Assembly (NCBI RefSeq): GCF_011752525.1
Contig: NZ_VWXI01000007.1
Location: forward strand, 1 to 64,000
Source: Pantoea sp. Cy-639
GTDB taxonomy: Bacteria; Pseudomonadota; Gammaproteobacteria; Pseudomonadales; Pseudomonadaceae
Length of the DNA: 64,000 nt
Direction: 5' to 3'
The translations under genes and the position numbers were made by a program. Position 1 is the first letter of the stretch; every line of letters begins with the position of its first letter. Positions 8,861-19,164 of the stretch are shown here, piece by piece. The notes beneath the pieces were generated by a model. It had not been told where the DNA came from. It ran no database searches and saw only the letters and a program-made list of their open reading frames with translations.

Positions 8861-9340
8861 GTGATCGACCCGGATGGTTTTCGCCCCAATGTCGGGATCA
8901 TTCTCACGAATGATGCCGGGCAGGTGCTATGGGCTCGACGGATCAACCAGGATGCCTGGCAGTTCCCCCAGGGTGGCATCAACCCTGACGAGACGCCGGA
9001 AGACGCCCTGTACCGCGAGCTGAACGAAGAAGTTGGCCTTGAACGCGATGATGTGGAAATTCTTGCCTGTACCCGTGGCTGGTTGCGTTATCGTTTACCC
9101 CAGCGCCTGGTGCGCACCCACAGCCAGCCGCTGTGCATCGGTCAGAAACAGAAGTGGTTCCTGCTGCGCCTGCTGAGCAATGAGCAACGCGTGCGCATGG
9201 ACCTGACTGGCAAACCGGAATTCGACGGCTGGCGTTGGGTCAGCTACTGGTATCCGCTGGGCCAGGTGGTGACATTCAAGCGCGAGGTGTACCGCCGCGC
9301 CCTGAAAGAGCTAGCCCCGCGCCTGCTGACGCGCGACTGA
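8861..9340 (+). CDS. rppH: RNA pyrophosphohydrolase RppH (Nudix)
   Basis: It removes pyrophosphate from the 5' end of triphosphorylated mRNA, which triggers RNase E-dependent decay. The Nudix box is complete: [20 protein letters not shown] followed by VGL, about residues 38-60. The 159-aa product starts at a GTG ([15 protein letters not shown]), the canonical N-terminus of the family; in-frame upstream codons would add 45 unrelated residues. ptsP follows after 22 nt, the same order as in many gamma-Proteobacteria, so the two are probably one operon. Confidence 0.94.
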   Translation: MIDPDGFRPNVGIILTNDAGQVLWARRINQDAWQFPQGGINPDETPEDALYRELNEEVGLERDDVEILACTRGWLRYRLPQRLVRTHSQPLCIGQKQKWFLLRLLSNEQRVRMDLTGKPEFDGWRWVSYWYPLGQVVTFKREVYRRALKELAPRLLTRD

Positions 9341-9362
9341 CGACGGAGTCCGACCCCGAGCC

Positions 9363-11642
9363 ATGCTCAATACGCTGCGCAAGATCGTCCAGGAAGTGAA
9401 CTCCGCCAAAGATCTCAAGACGGCGTTGGGGATCATTGTCTTGCGCGTCAAGGAAGCCATGGGCAGCCAGGTCTGCTCGGTCTACCTGCTCGACCCGGAC
9501 ACCAACCGTTTCGTGCTGATGGCCACCGAGGGCCTGAACAAGCGTTCCATCGGCAAGGTCAGCATGGCCCCCAACGAGGGCCTGGTCGGCCTGGTCGGTA
9601 CCCGCGAGGAACCGCTGAACCTCGAGAACGCTGCCGACCACCCCCGCTACCGCTATTTCGCCGAGACTGGCGAAGAGCGCTTCGCCTCCTTCCTCGGCGC
9701 GCCGATCATCCACCACCGGCGGGTAGTCGGGGTGCTGGTCATCCAGCAGAAGGAGCGCCGCCAGTTCGACGAGGGCGAGGAAGCCTTCCTGGTCACCATG
9801 AGCGCTCAGCTCGCCGGGGTCATCGCCCATGCCGAGGCCACCGGTTCGATCCGTGGCCTGGGGCGCCAGGGCAAGGGCATCCAGGAGGCCCGTTTCGTCG
9901 GCGTGCCGGGTTCGCCCGGCGCGGCGGTCGGCCGCGCCGTGGTGATGCTGCCGCCTGCCGACCTTGAAGTGGTGCCGGACAAGACCGTCGAGGACATCGA
10001 CAACGAACTGAACCTGTTCAACAACGCCCTCGAAGGCGTGCGCGAGGACATGCGCAAGCTGTCGGCCAAGCTCGCCGCCCAGCTGCGCCCCGAGGAGCGT
10101 GCGCTGTTCGACGTGTACCTGATGATGCTCGAGGATGCCGCCCTCGGTGGCGAGGTGATCGAGGTCATCAAGACCGGCCAGTGGGCCCAGGGCGCCCTGC
10201 GTCAGGTGGTCGGCGAGCACGTCAGCCGCTTCGAGCTGATGGACGACGACTACCTGCGCGAGCGCGCCTCCGACGTCAAGGACCTTGGTCGACGCCTGCT
10301 CGCCTACCTGCAGGAGGCCCGTTCGCAGTCGCTGGTCTACCAGGACAACACCATCCTGGTCAGCGAGGAGCTGACGCCCGCCATGCTTGGCGAGGTGCCC
10401 GAAGGCAAGCTGGTCGGTCTGGTCTCGGTACTCGGCTCGGGCAACTCCCATGTGGCGATCCTCGCCCGGGCCATGGGCATTCCCACGGTCATGGGCCTGG
10501 TCGACCTGCCGTATTCGAAAGTCGACGGTATCGAGCTGATCGTCGACGGCTACAAGGGCGAGGTCTACACCAACCCCGGCGAGGTGCTGCGCAAGCAGTA
10601 CGGCGACGTGGTCGAGGAAGAACGCCAGCTGGCCCAGGGGCTCGACGCCCTGCGCGAGCTGCCGTGCATCACCCCGGACGGCCACCGCATGCCGCTGTGG
10701 GTCAACACCGGCCTGCTCGCCGACGTGGCCCGTGCCCAGCAACGTGGCGCCGAAGGCGTTGGCCTGTACCGCACCGAAGTGCCGTTCATGATCAACCAGC
10801 GCTTCCCCAGCGAGAAGGAACAGCTGGCGATCTACCGCGAGCAGTTGCAGGCCTTCCACCCGCGCCCGGTGACCATGCGCAGCCTCGACATCGGCGGCGA
10901 CAAGTCGCTGTCGTACTTCCCGATCAAGGAAGAGAACCCGTTCCTCGGCTGGCGTGGCATCCGCGTCACCCTCGACCACCCGGAAATCTTCCTGGTGCAG
11001 GCCCGTGCCATGCTCAAGGCCAGCGAGGGCCTGAACAACCTGCGCATCCTGCTGCCGATGATTTCCGGCATCCACGAGCTCGAAGAGGCCCTGCACCTGA
11101 TCCACCGTGCCTGGGGCGAAGTGCGCGACGAAGGTACCGACGTGCCGATGCCGCCCGTGGGCGTGATGGTGGAGATCCCAGCCGCGGTCTACCAGACCCG
11201 TGAGCTGGCGCGTCAGGTGGACTTCCTTTCGGTCGGCTCCAACGACCTCACCCAGTACCTGCTGGCCGTGGATCGCAACAATCCGCGCGTCGCCGACCTC
11301 TACGACTACCTGCACCCGGCCGTGCTGCAAGCGTTGCAGACGGTGGTCAGCGTCGCCCACGAAGAAGGCAAGCCGGTGAGCATCTGCGGCGAGATGGCCG
11401 GTGACCCGGCGGCGGCGCTGCTGTTGATGGCAATGGGCTTCGACAGCCTGTCGATGAACGCCACCAACCTGCCGAAGGTCAAGTGGATGCTGCGCCAGGT
11501 CAACCTGAGCAAGGCAAAGGAGCTGCTGGCCGATGCCATGAGCCATGACAACCCGCAGGTTATCCACAGTTCGTTGCAGTTGGCCCTGAAGAACCTCGGC
11601 CTGGCGCGGATGATCGGGCCTGGGGCCAACAAGACCCTCTGA
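9363..11642 (+). CDS. ptsP: Phosphoenolpyruvate-protein phosphotransferase PtsP (Enzyme I-Ntr)
   Basis: First enzyme of the nitrogen-related PTS. It passes phosphate from PEP to NPr (PtsO) and then PtsN, regulating carbon/nitrogen balance, potassium and polymer metabolism rather than sugar import. The 759-aa product has an N-terminal GAF domain (about residues 20-160), a linker, and the EI core from VGVPGSPGAAVGRAV onward. The phospho-accepting histidine is near residue 363 in GSGNSHVAILARAMG. The PEP-binding barrel has LYRTEVPFMI, RSLDIGGDKSL and the C-terminal SICGEMAGDPAA with its catalytic Cys. It follows rppH closely. A hairpin at 11650-11663 precedes the convergent NRDE gene. Confidence 0.96.
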   Translation: MLNTLRKIVQEVNSAKDLKTALGIIVLRVKEAMGSQVCSVYLLDPDTNRFVLMATEGLNKRSIGKVSMAPNEGLVGLVGTREEPLNLENAADHPRYRYFAETGEERFASFLGAPIIHHRRVVGVLVIQQKERRQFDEGEEAFLVTMSAQLAGVIAHAEATGSIRGLGRQGKGIQEARFVGVPGSPGAAVGRAVVMLPPADLEVVPDKTVEDIDNELNLFNNALEGVREDMRKLSAKLAAQLRPEERALFDVYLMMLEDAALGGEVIEVIKTGQWAQGALRQVVGEHVSRFELMDDDYLRERASDVKDLGRRLLAYLQEARSQSLVYQDNTILVSEELTPAMLGEVPEGKLVGLVSVLGSGNSHVAILARAMGIPTVMGLVDLPYSKVDGIELIVDGYKGEVYTNPGEVLRKQYGDVVEEERQLAQGLDALRELPCITPDGHRMPLWVNTGLLADVARAQQRGAEGVGLYRTEVPFMINQRFPSEKEQLAIYREQLQAFHPRPVTMRSLDIGGDKSLSYFPIKEENPFLGWRGIRVTLDHPEIFLVQARAMLKASEGLNNLRILLPMISGIHELEEALHLIHRAWGEVRDEGTDVPMPPVGVMVEIPAAVYQTRELARQVDFLSVGSNDLTQYLLAVDRNNPRVADLYDYLHPAVLQALQTVVSVAHEEGKPVSICGEMAGDPAAALLLMAMGFDSLSMNATNLPKVKWMLRQVNLSKAKELLADAMSHDNPQVIHSSLQLALKNLGLARMIGPGANKTL

Positions 11643-11667
11643 GGCCTGTAGCGGGCTTGTCCCGCGT

Positions 11668-12414
11668 TCAGATCTCCAGGCTGACTTCGCCCAAGTGCCC
11701 GCCAAATGGCCCGAAACTGCGTTCGACCATACGCCGGCGCCCCTGGGCATCGACGATCAGTACCGTGCTTGCCCGCGTCCCATAGTTCTGGCTGGCGATG
11801 AACACGCTCGACAGCAGTTTCTCGGTCGCCAACCCCACCCCGGTCTCCGGCAGTTCGCCGTCCGGCGCCGGCTCGGCGTCGGCCAGCATTGCCAGCAATT
11901 GCTGTGGGTCGGCGTTCGCGAGCAAGGCTTGCAGGCCACGACGCGCCTTGAGCAGCTTCGGCCACGGTGTGTCCAGCCCGGCGTTCGACAGCCCGTAGAC
12001 ACCCTCCGTCAACAAGCGCGGCGCTGCTTCCCGGGCGTTCAGGTAACCCAGGCGTTGGCTATCGCCGACCAGCAGGTTGAACCCCGAGTATTGCCCGCCG
12101 CGGCTGGCCACCTGGTCCAGGTAGGCCTCCACCCCCAGCCGGCCCTGCAGGAATGCGGCCACCAGTTCGCCCCGCGAGCGCGGCCCCTGGGGCCTGCCTG
12201 GATCGCGGATGTTGGTCAGCGCCGCGAAGCGCCCATCCGGCCCGACGCCCAGCCAGGTTCCACCTGCCTCCAGATCGCGCCCGGCATGCACCTGCGGCGC
12301 ATCTTCCCAGGCTGCCAGGGCCTGGGCCGGGCGGGCATAGAATTCGTCGCGGTTGGCCGCGACGATCAGCGGCAGGGCGTGCCCCGGCCGCCAGGCGAAT
12401 ACGATCAGGCACAT
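11668..12414 (-). CDS. NRDE (TANGO2-like) family protein
   Basis: A 248-aa protein beginning MCLIVFAWRPG with the name-giving NRDE motif at residues 21-24 (AANRDEFY) and the GRDLEAGGTWLGV segment. A Cys at position 2 is typical of this family. Human TANGO2 belongs here and has been linked to haem and lipid handling, but the bacterial role is unsettled. It is convergent with ptsP and divergent from the TauE-type permease, so it is probably transcribed alone. Confidence 0.8.
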   Translation of the reverse strand: MCLIVFAWRPGHALPLIVAANRDEFYARPAQALAAWEDAPQVHAGRDLEAGGTWLGVGPDGRFAALTNIRDPGRPQGPRSRGELVAAFLQGRLGVEAYLDQVASRGGQYSGFNLLVGDSQRLGYLNAREAAPRLLTEGVYGLSNAGLDTPWPKLLKARRGLQALLANADPQQLLAMLADAEPAPDGELPETGVGLATEKLLSSVFIASQNYGTRASTVLIVDAQGRRRMVERSFGPFGGHLGEVSLEI

Positions 12415-12546
12415 AGGTTGTCCCCTGTGTTTTCGGCCACTCTACCCGCGTGCCCGGCCGCGATCCATCACCTGACGCAGAGTTCACTAGAGCCACGGGC
12501 TTGGCTTCCGTTACCATGCCGGATTGTCTTTCCACTGGGGCCGCGA

Positions 12547-13329
12547 ATGGAATTCGTACTCTACCTGCTGTTGGGTGCCTGCGCTGGCGTGCTGGCCGGG
12601 CTGTTCGGCGTGGGCGGCGGCATCATCATCGTGCCGGTGCTGGTGTTCAGTTTCACCCTGCAGGGTTTCGATCCTTCGGTGCTGACCCACCTGGCCGTCG
12701 GCACCTCGCTGGCGACCATTGTCTTCACGTCGATCAACGCCGTGCTCGAGCACCAGCGCAAGGGCGCGGTGCAGTGGCCGATCTTCGCCTGGATGACCGC
12801 CGGGATTCTCCTCGGCGCACTGGTCGGGGCCAAGACCGCCTCGCTGATCCAGGGCCCGATGCTGCAGAAGATCATCGGCGTGTTCGCCCTGGTGATCGCC
12901 ACGCAGATGGCGCTGGACTTCAAGCCCAAGGCCAGTCGCGGGATTCCCGGCAAACCTGGCCTGACCGCCGCCGGCGGCGTGATCGGCTGGGCTTCGGCGA
13001 TCTTCGGCATCGGCGGTGGTTCGCTGACCGTGCCATTCCTGACCTGGCGCAGCCTGCCGATGCAGCAGGCCGTGGCCACCTCGTCGGCCTGTGGCCTGCC
13101 GATCGCCCTGGCCAGCGCCCTGAGCTTCATGTGGCTGGGCTGGCACGAGGAGCGCCTGCCGGCCCACAGCATCGGTTACGTGTACCTGCCGGCGCTGGTC
13201 GGCATCGCCGTGACCAGCATGTTCTTCGCCCGCTTCGGCGCGCGCCTGGCGCACAAGCTGTCGCCACGCGTGCTCAAGCGCCTGTTCGCCGCGCTGCTGT
13301 TCTGCGTCGGCCTCAGCTTCCTTATTTGA
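12547..13329 (+). CDS. TSUP (TauE/SafE) family membrane permease
   Basis: A 260-aa integral membrane protein with about eight hydrophobic segments. It has the two family half-signatures [16 protein letters not shown] (residues 19-34) and [17 protein letters not shown] (about 152-168), which are inverted-repeat glycine motifs. The family exports or imports small organosulfur or carboxylate anions; the substrate is not predictable here. The ATG at 12547 follows a hydrophilic leader and fits the family start. lgt begins 16 nt after its stop, so it is likely co-transcribed with lgt. Confidence 0.88.
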   Translation: MEFVLYLLLGACAGVLAGLFGVGGGIIIVPVLVFSFTLQGFDPSVLTHLAVGTSLATIVFTSINAVLEHQRKGAVQWPIFAWMTAGILLGALVGAKTASLIQGPMLQKIIGVFALVIATQMALDFKPKASRGIPGKPGLTAAGGVIGWASAIFGIGGGSLTVPFLTWRSLPMQQAVATSSACGLPIALASALSFMWLGWHEERLPAHSIGYVYLPALVGIAVTSMFFARFGARLAHKLSPRVLKRLFAALLFCVGLSFLI

Positions 13330-13345
13330 ATCAAGAGGAAAATCC

Positions 13346-14152
13346 ATGCTGCCTTACCCGCAGATCGACCCCGTGGCCGTGGCCCTCGGGCCGCTGAAAA
13401 TCCACTGGTACGGCCTGATGTACCTGATCGGCATCGGCGGTGCCTGGTTGCTGGCCTCGCGCCGGCTCAACCGCTTCGACCCGACCTGGACCCGCGAGAA
13501 ACTCTCCGACCTGGTGTTCTGGTTGTCGATGGGGGTGATCGTTGGGGGCCGCCTGGGCTACGTGCTGTTCTACGACCTGCACCAGTACCTGGCCAATCCG
13601 ACATTGATCTTCGAAGTGTGGAAAGGCGGCATGTCGTTCCACGGCGGCTTCATCGGCGTGATGCTGGCGGCATTGTGGTTCGGCAAGCGCAACAACAAGT
13701 CGTTCTTCGAACTGATGGACTTCGTCGCGCCGCTGGTGCCGATCGGCCTGGGCGCCGGGCGCATCGGCAACTTCATCAACGCCGAGCTGTGGGGCAAGGC
13801 CACCGACCTGCCGTGGGCCATGGTGTTCCCGCCGTTCAGCGACCCGGCCCAGTTGCCGCGTCACCCGTCGCAGCTGTACCAGTTCGCCCTGGAAGGCGTG
13901 GCGCTGTTCGTGATCCTGTGGCTGTACTCGCGCAAGCCGCGCCCGACCATGGCGGTCTCCGGCATGTTCGCGCTGTTCTACGGCATCTTCCGCTTCGTCG
14001 TCGAGTTCGTCCGGGTGCCGGACGCCCAGCTCGGCTATATCGCCTGGGGCTGGCTGACCATGGGTCAGATTCTCTGCGTGCCGATGATCCTGGCTGGCCT
14101 TGGCCTGATCTGGTGGGCTTATAATCGCAAACCGACGGCGAAACCCGCCTGA
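13346..14152 (+). CDS. lgt: Prolipoprotein diacylglyceryl transferase
   Basis: An inner-membrane enzyme that transfers diacylglycerol from phosphatidylglycerol to the lipobox cysteine of prolipoproteins. The 268-aa product has about seven membrane segments. The conserved HGG (SFHGGFIGV, about residue 94) and the signature [15 protein letters not shown] (about residues 135-149) with the essential Arg are present. The N-terminus ([19 protein letters not shown]) is typical. It is followed by a strong terminator and then thyA, the conserved lgt-thyA order. Confidence 0.97.
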   Translation: MLPYPQIDPVAVALGPLKIHWYGLMYLIGIGGAWLLASRRLNRFDPTWTREKLSDLVFWLSMGVIVGGRLGYVLFYDLHQYLANPTLIFEVWKGGMSFHGGFIGVMLAALWFGKRNNKSFFELMDFVAPLVPIGLGAGRIGNFINAELWGKATDLPWAMVFPPFSDPAQLPRHPSQLYQFALEGVALFVILWLYSRKPRPTMAVSGMFALFYGIFRFVVEFVRVPDAQLGYIAWGWLTMGQILCVPMILAGLGLIWWAYNRKPTAKPA

Positions 14153-14160
14153 TTAATCCC

Positions 14161-14189
14161 ACGACAGGGGCGCTCCCCCTGTCGTTTTT
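14161..14189 (+). terminator. Rho-independent terminator after lgt
   Basis: A 10-bp stem (ACGACAGGGG at 14161-14170, paired with 14176-14185) closes a 5-nt loop and runs into a TTTTT tract. It lies between lgt and thyA, only 15 nt before the thyA ATG. thyA may therefore depend partly on read-through or on a promoter inside lgt. Confidence 0.8.
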
Positions 14190-14203
14190 GCTACAGGTAA
14201 GCC

Positions 14204-15175
14204 ATGAAACAGTATCTGGACCTGGTCCGTGACGTCATCGACAACGGCACGCTGCAGGAAAACCGCACCGGTATCCGCACCATCAGCCTGCCGGGCGCGA
14301 TGCTGCGTTTCGACCTGCAGAAGGGCTTCCCGGCCATTACCACGCGCAAGCTGGCGTTCAAGTCGGCGATCGGCGAGATGGTCGGCTTCCTGCGTGGCGT
14401 GAGAAACGCCGGCGAATTCCGCGAGCTGGGCTGCAAGGTCTGGGACCAGAACGCCAACGAGAACGCCCAGTGGCTGGCCAACCCGTTCCGCCAGGGACAT
14501 GACGACCTCGGCGAGATCTACGGCGTGCAGTGGCGCCAGTGGCCGGGCTACAAGCGCATCCCGGCGAACAATCCGGCGGCCATCGAGATGGCCGAGAAGG
14601 CGGGCTTCCGCCAGATCGCCAAGGACCAGGAGGACGGCCAGGCGTTCGTCATCCTGTACAAGGCCATCGACCAGGTGCGTCAGTGCCTGGACACCATCGC
14701 CAATGACCCAGGCAGCCGGCGCATCCTGTTCCACGGCTGGAACTGCGCCCAGCTCGACGAGATGGCGCTGCCACCGTGCCACCTGCTGTACCAGTTCCAT
14801 CCGAATGTCGAGACGAAGGAAATCTCCCTGACCCTCTACATCCGCTCCAACGACCTTGGCCTGGGCACACCGTTCAACCTCACCGAAGGCGCGGCGCTGC
14901 TGTCGCTGTTCGGCCGCCTGACCGGCTATACCCCGCGCTGGTTCACCTATTTCATCGGCGATGCCCATGTGTATGAAAATCACCTGGAGATGCTGGGCGA
15001 GCAGATGAAACGCGAGCCGCTGGCGGCGCCGAAGCTGGTGATCAGCGACCGCGTGCCGGCGTTTGCCGAGACCGGCAAGTACGAGCCGCAGTGGCTGGAG
15101 CAGATCGAGCCGAGCGACTTCTGGCTGGAAGGCTACGAGCACCATGCGCCGATGACGGCGCCGATGGCGGTCTGA
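14204..15175 (+). CDS. thyA: Thymidylate synthase ThyA
   Basis: It methylates dUMP to dTMP using methylene-tetrahydrofolate, giving dihydrofolate that folA (26.5 kb in this window) would reduce. The catalytic cysteine is about residue 192 in [11 protein letters not shown]. The product is 323 aa against 264 in E. coli; the extra 50 or so residues lie before the active site, around [19 protein letters not shown], and this longer form is usual in Pseudomonas. The folate/dUMP segments [19 protein letters not shown] and DAHVYENH are intact. Confidence 0.96.
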   Translation: MKQYLDLVRDVIDNGTLQENRTGIRTISLPGAMLRFDLQKGFPAITTRKLAFKSAIGEMVGFLRGVRNAGEFRELGCKVWDQNANENAQWLANPFRQGHDDLGEIYGVQWRQWPGYKRIPANNPAAIEMAEKAGFRQIAKDQEDGQAFVILYKAIDQVRQCLDTIANDPGSRRILFHGWNCAQLDEMALPPCHLLYQFHPNVETKEISLTLYIRSNDLGLGTPFNLTEGAALLSLFGRLTGYTPRWFTYFIGDAHVYENHLEMLGEQMKREPLAAPKLVISDRVPAFAETGKYEPQWLEQIEPSDFWLEGYEHHAPMTAPMAV

Positions 15176-15202
15176 CAGTTCTTCGTCGACTGAACCAACG
15201 CA

Positions 15203-15224
15203 ATCGCGGGGCAATCCCCGCGAT
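15203..15224. terminator. Hairpin between convergent thyA and cadR
   Basis: A perfect 9-bp GC-rich stem (ATCGCGGGG with CCCCGCGAT) closes a CAAT loop and is followed by GCTTTTCTT on the plus strand. It probably ends thyA transcripts. It also resembles a shrunken REP unit. Confidence 0.6.
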
Positions 15225-15232
15225 GCTTTTCT

Positions 15233-15676
15233 TCAGTGCCCGTGACTGCGCCCTACATGGGAATGCTCGATGTCCGGCACCGTTACCGCCCCATTCGTCT
15301 CCAATTGCTGCAGGATCGCGCAATCCGCGCCCTTTGCATTGCACTGCTGGCGCAATTCCACCAACTGCGCCTGCAGCGCCATCAAGCCATCTATCCGCGC
15401 CTGCACATGCTCGATATGTTCGTCGATCAGCGCATTGACGCTGCCGCACGAACCGTCGGGGCTGTCGCGCAGGTTCAACAGGCTGCGGATCTCGTCCAGG
15501 GTCATGTCCAGGGTGCGACAGTTGCGGATGAAGGTCAGCCGCTCGACATGGGCCTGGGTATAGAGCCGGTAGTTGCCCTCGCTGCGGGCGGGCTCTGGCA
15601 GCAGCTGTTCACGCTCGTAGTAGCGGATGGTCTCGACGGCGCAGTCGGTGGTTTTGGCCAGTTCTCCGATCTTCAT
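15233..15676 (-). CDS. cadR: Cd(II)/Pb(II)-responsive MerR-family regulator CadR
   Basis: A 147-aa MerR-type activator starting at [10 protein letters not shown]. The helix-turn-helix covers residues 1-40 ([15 protein letters not shown]), followed by a dimer coiled coil at about 80-115. The metal ligands Cys77, Cys112 and Cys119 known from P. putida CadR are at exactly those positions. The histidine-rich tail ([10 protein letters not shown], residues 138-147) matches the second metal site described for CadR. It is divergent from cadA, and the dyad at 15703-15723 is the expected operator. Upstream in-frame codons were excluded because they run through the promoter. Confidence 0.95.
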   Translation of the reverse strand: MKIGELAKTTDCAVETIRYYEREQLLPEPARSEGNYRLYTQAHVERLTFIRNCRTLDMTLDEIRSLLNLRDSPDGSCGSVNALIDEHIEHVQARIDGLMALQAQLVELRQQCNAKGADCAILQQLETNGAVTVPDIEHSHVGRSHGH

Positions 15677-15699
15677 GAGGCAAATCTCCAGCAGAGGGC

Positions 15700-15730
15700 T
15701 TGACCCTATAGTGGCTACAGGGTGTTCACT
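15700..15730 (+). promoter_or_regulatory. CadR-type cadA promoter with operator dyad
   Basis: A -35 TTGACC (15700-15705) and a -10-like TTCACT (15725-15730) are separated by 19 bp, the over-long spacer typical of MerR-controlled promoters. The spacer holds a 21-bp dyad at 15703-15723: ACCCTATAG, TGG, CTACAGGGT, with 8 of 9 pairs matched. cadA starts 40 nt downstream and cadR reads away from the other side, so CadR probably controls both. Confidence 0.8.
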
Positions 15731-15770
15731 TGGCAACAACGCACTTTGCGGCCCTGCTAAGGACGATCCC

Positions 15771-18044
15771 ATGAACCAGCCTGTCAGCCCCGAACACAAG
15801 CATGACCATAGCCATGACCACGCACATGGCGGCAAAGGCCATGAGCATGATGCCAAAAGCCACGATCACGCCTCCCATGGCTGCTGCGGATCCACCGCCA
15901 CTCCGGCATTGGTGCAATTGACCGAGAAGGCCAGCGACCAGGCGCGCCTGAGCCGTTTTCGCATCGAGGCGATGGACTGCCCGACCGAGCAGACCCTGAT
16001 CCAGGACAAGCTGGGCAAGCTGGCCGGTATCGAGCAGTTGGAGTTCAACCTGATCAACCGCGTGCTGGGTGTGCGCCACACCCACGAGAGCACCGCGAAA
16101 ATCGAGCAGGCCATCGACAGCCTGGGCATGAAGGCCGAACCGTTGGCGGCCGAGGACGATGGCACCGCCGCCGTGCCGCATGCCGGCAAGACCCGCTGGT
16201 GGCCGTTGGCGTTTTCCGGCGTCGCCGCGATTGCCGCCGAACTCGCGCACTTCTCCGGCAAGGCGCCGGAGTGGCTGGTGGCCGCCCTGGCCCTGGCGGC
16301 GATCCTCGGCTGTGGCCTTGGCACCTACAAGAAGGGCTGGATCGCCCTGAAGAACCGTAATCTCAACATCAATGCGCTGATGAGCATTGCCGTGACCGGC
16401 GCCGTGCTGATCGGCCAGTGGCCGGAAGCGGCCATGGTCATGGTGCTGTTCACCGTCGCTGAACTGATCGAGGCGCGCTCGCTGGACCGCGCGCGCAATG
16501 CCATCGGCGGGCTGATGCAACTGGCACCGGACATGGCCACCGTGCAGCAGGCCGACGGCCAGTGGCGCGAGGTCGATGTGCGTGAAGTGGCCATCGGCGC
16601 CTTGGTACGGGTGCGCCCAGGCGAGCGCATCGGCCTGGACGGCGAGGTGGTCAGCGGGCAGTCCAGCGTTGACCAGGCACCGATCACCGGCGAGAGCCTG
16701 CCGGTGGAGAAGGCCGTGGGCGACAAGCTGTTCGCCGGCACCATCAACCAGGCCGGAGCCCTGGAATACCGCGTCAGCGCCGCCGCGGGCCAGTCGACCC
16801 TGTCGCGCATCATCAAGGCCGTCGAAGAAGCCCAGGGCGCACGCGCTCCGACCCAGCGCTTCGTCGACCAGTTCTCGCGCATCTACACCCCGGTGGTGTT
16901 CGTCATCGCCCTGGCCATGGCGATCATCCCGCCGCTGTTCATGGCCGGCGCCTGGTTCGACTGGATCTACCGCGCCCTGGTACTGCTGGTGGTGGCCTGC
17001 CCGTGCGCCCTGGTGATCTCCACCCCGGTGACCATCGTCAGCGGCCTGGCCGCTGCGGCGCGCAAAGGCATCCTGATCAAGGGCGGCGTGTACCTGGAGG
17101 GTGGCCGCAAGCTGGACTTCCTGGCCCTGGACAAGACCGGCACCATCACCCACGGCAAGCCGGTGCAGACCGACAGCAAGGTCCTCGACCCGCTGTTCGA
17201 AGACCGCGCCCAGGCGTTGGCCGCCAGCCTTGCCGCCCGCTCCGACCATCCGGTCTCCGGCGCCATCGCCCTGTTCGCCAAGGAGCAGAACCTGGCCTTG
17301 AGCGAGGTCACCGAGTTCGCCGCCCTGGCCGGTCGTGGCGTGCGCGGCGAGATTGGCGGCGAGCTCTATCACCTGGGCAACCATCGCCTGGTCGAGGAGC
17401 TGGGGCTGTGCTCGGCGCAGTTGGAGGCCGAGCTGGACCAACTGGAGCGCCAGGGCAAGACCGTGGTGCTGCTGCTCGACCGCAGCGGCCCGCTGGCGCT
17501 GTTCGCCGTGGCCGACACGGTCAAGGACAGCAGCCGCCAGGCCATTGCCGAACTGCATGCGCTGGGCATCAAGACTGTCATGCTGACCGGCGACAATCCG
17601 CACACGGCAGAGGCGATTGCCGCCCAGGTAGGGATCGACCGCGCCGAGGGCAACCTGCTGCCGGCCGACAAGCTTGCCAGCATCGAAAGCCTCTACGCCC
17701 AGAACCACCGTGTGGGGATGGTGGGTGATGGGATCAACGACGCCCCGGCCCTGGCCCGTGCCGAGATCGGCTTTGCCATGGCCGCCGCCGGCACCGACAC
17801 CGCCATCGAGACCGCCGATGTGGCGCTGATGGACGACGACTTGCGCAAAATCCCGGCGTTCGTCAGGCTGTCGCGCCAATGTGGGGCGGTCCTCACCCAG
17901 AACATCGTGCTGGCCCTGGGGATCAAGGCGATCTTCCTGGCGATCACCTTCGCCGGCATGGCCACCATGTGGATGGCGGTGTTCGCCGACATGGGCGTGA
18001 GCCTGCTGGTGGTCTTCAACGGCCTGCGCCTGTTGCGCAAGTAG
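15771..18044 (+). CDS. cadA: Heavy-metal P1B-type ATPase (Cd/Zn/Pb exporter) CadA
   Basis: It pumps divalent soft metals out of the cytoplasm using ATP. The 757-aa product starts at [10 protein letters not shown]; the in-frame upstream extension overlaps the promoter. The N-terminus (residues 9-36) is very rich in His/Asp ([11 protein letters not shown]) and ends in a CC pair, a likely metal-chelating tail. One HMA-like domain has the single-Cys motif AMDCPTEQ. Catalytic motifs are present: TGES (actuator), CPCAL (ion site), [10 protein letters not shown] (phosphorylation), the HP locus SDHPVSG, and [10 protein letters not shown]. These put it in the Zn/Cd/Pb subgroup rather than the copper one. 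It is divergent from its regulator cadR. Confidence 0.93.
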   Translation: MNQPVSPEHKHDHSHDHAHGGKGHEHDAKSHDHASHGCCGSTATPALVQLTEKASDQARLSRFRIEAMDCPTEQTLIQDKLGKLAGIEQLEFNLINRVLGVRHTHESTAKIEQAIDSLGMKAEPLAAEDDGTAAVPHAGKTRWWPLAFSGVAAIAAELAHFSGKAPEWLVAALALAAILGCGLGTYKKGWIALKNRNLNINALMSIAVTGAVLIGQWPEAAMVMVLFTVAELIEARSLDRARNAIGGLMQLAPDMATVQQADGQWREVDVREVAIGALVRVRPGERIGLDGEVVSGQSSVDQAPITGESLPVEKAVGDKLFAGTINQAGALEYRVSAAAGQSTLSRIIKAVEEAQGARAPTQRFVDQFSRIYTPVVFVIALAMAIIPPLFMAGAWFDWIYRALVLLVVACPCALVISTPVTIVSGLAAAARKGILIKGGVYLEGGRKLDFLALDKTGTITHGKPVQTDSKVLDPLFEDRAQALAASLAARSDHPVSGAIALFAKEQNLALSEVTEFAALAGRGVRGEIGGELYHLGNHRLVEELGLCSAQLEAELDQLERQGKTVVLLLDRSGPLALFAVADTVKDSSRQAIAELHALGIKTVMLTGDNPHTAEAIAAQVGIDRAEGNLLPADKLASIESLYAQNHRVGMVGDGINDAPALARAEIGFAMAAAGTDTAIETADVALMDDDLRKIPAFVRLSRQCGAVLTQNIVLALGIKAIFLAITFAGMATMWMAVFADMGVSLLVVFNGLRLLRK

Positions 18045-18099
18045 GACACGGGCGGGGCTGAATCAACGGGCAGGTTTGCTCAACAAGAGGTTATCCACA

Positions 18100-18969
18100 A
18101 TGCTGAGTGCCGAGCTCAAAGCCTTCTACATGGTGGCCCGTCTGGGCAGCGTCACCTTGGCGGCGAAGAAGCTCGGGCTCAGCCAGCCGACGGTGACCAC
18201 GCAGGTCCGCAACCTGGAAAGCCAGTACAACGTCGAGCTGTTCTATCGCGGTGGTCGGCGTCTGGTGTTGAGCGAGGAGGGCGTGCGCCTGCTGCCGATG
18301 GTCAAGGCGCTGTTGCAGCAGGAGGCCGACATCGAGTTCGAACTGCGCAACAGCGGCCAGGCCCAGGGCAGTCTGCGCATCGCCGCCACGGCGCCGTACT
18401 ACATCCTCGACCTGGTGAAGATCTTCCGCGAGCGTCTGCCTCAGGTGGAGGTGGCGGTGGAAATCGGCAACTCGCAGCAGGTGCTGGAGATGCTCGAGGA
18501 CTACCGGGTGGACATTGCCGCCTCGTCGCAGTTGCTCGAAGACGCGCGCCTGGTGCGCCGGGTACTGGGCACCGACCCGTTGGTGGTGGCGGTGCATCGC
18601 AACCATCCGCTGGCCCAGCGCCAGGCCGTGTCGATCGAGGCAGTCGCCGGGCACTGCCTGTTGATGCGCGAACAGGGTTCGACCACGCGCAAGCTTACCG
18701 AGCAGATGATGCAGGAGGCTGGGGTGAGGGCCGGGGCGCTGCTGGAGATCGGCAGCCGCGAGTCGATTCGCGAGGCGGTGCTGCGCAATATCGGCATCAG
18801 CATCATCGCCCGTCACGAAGTGCCGCATAACCCGGAACTGCGGGTGCTGGCGCTGGACGATGCGCCGGTGATGCACGAGTACCTGTATTGCCTGAAGGAG
18901 CGCCGTCAGGCGCGGTTGCCGGCGGCGTTCCTGGGGGTGGCGCAGGAGGTGGTGGGTTCGCAGTTCTGA
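18100..18969 (+). CDS. LysR-family regulator, probably of 2-aminoethylphosphonate use
   Basis: A 289-aa LysR regulator. The winged helix-turn-helix covers residues 1-65 (AELKAFYMVARLGSVTLAAK, LGLSQPTVTTQVRNLE), followed by a periplasmic-binding-like effector domain from about residue 90. The start at the ATG at 18100 matches the family better than an in-frame codon eight residues earlier. It lies just upstream of, and in the same direction as, a phosphonate-type ABC transporter. Aminoethylphosphonate-associated LysR regulators occur in that setting, so the role is inferred from neighbours. A highly structured 195-nt gap separates it from the transporter genes. Confidence 0.8.
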   Translation: MLSAELKAFYMVARLGSVTLAAKKLGLSQPTVTTQVRNLESQYNVELFYRGGRRLVLSEEGVRLLPMVKALLQQEADIEFELRNSGQAQGSLRIAATAPYYILDLVKIFRERLPQVEVAVEIGNSQQVLEMLEDYRVDIAASSQLLEDARLVRRVLGTDPLVVAVHRNHPLAQRQAVSIEAVAGHCLLMREQGSTTRKLTEQMMQEAGVRAGALLEIGSRESIREAVLRNIGISIIARHEVPHNPELRVLALDDAPVMHEYLYCLKERRQARLPAAFLGVAQEVVGSQF

Positions 18970-18976
18970 TATCGCA

Positions 18977-19051
18977 AGGGACTGCGTTGCAGCCCATCGC
19001 AGGCTGTCGCCGTACACTGTGGGCGCTGGCGATAGCCTGCGACAAGTCCCT
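18977..19051. repeat. Nested inverted repeat between the lysR gene and the phosphonate transporter
   Basis: An inner stem of 14 nt (18998-19011 with 19028-19041, 13 of 14 paired) is enclosed by an outer 7-bp stem (AGGGACT at 18977, AGTCCCT at 19045). The element could be a REP relative, a terminator for the lysR gene without a U-tract, or a leader structure for the transporter operon. Nothing else is recognisable in 18970-19164. Confidence 0.55.
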
Positions 19052-19164
19052 CGGGACTACTACAAAAATTTCCAATAGCACTATCGACCGCTTTTGCCCA
19101 AACGCCACAGAACCTTCGCACTGCCTTCCTAGCATGGCCCCCATCGCTTCGATGAGGACTCGCC

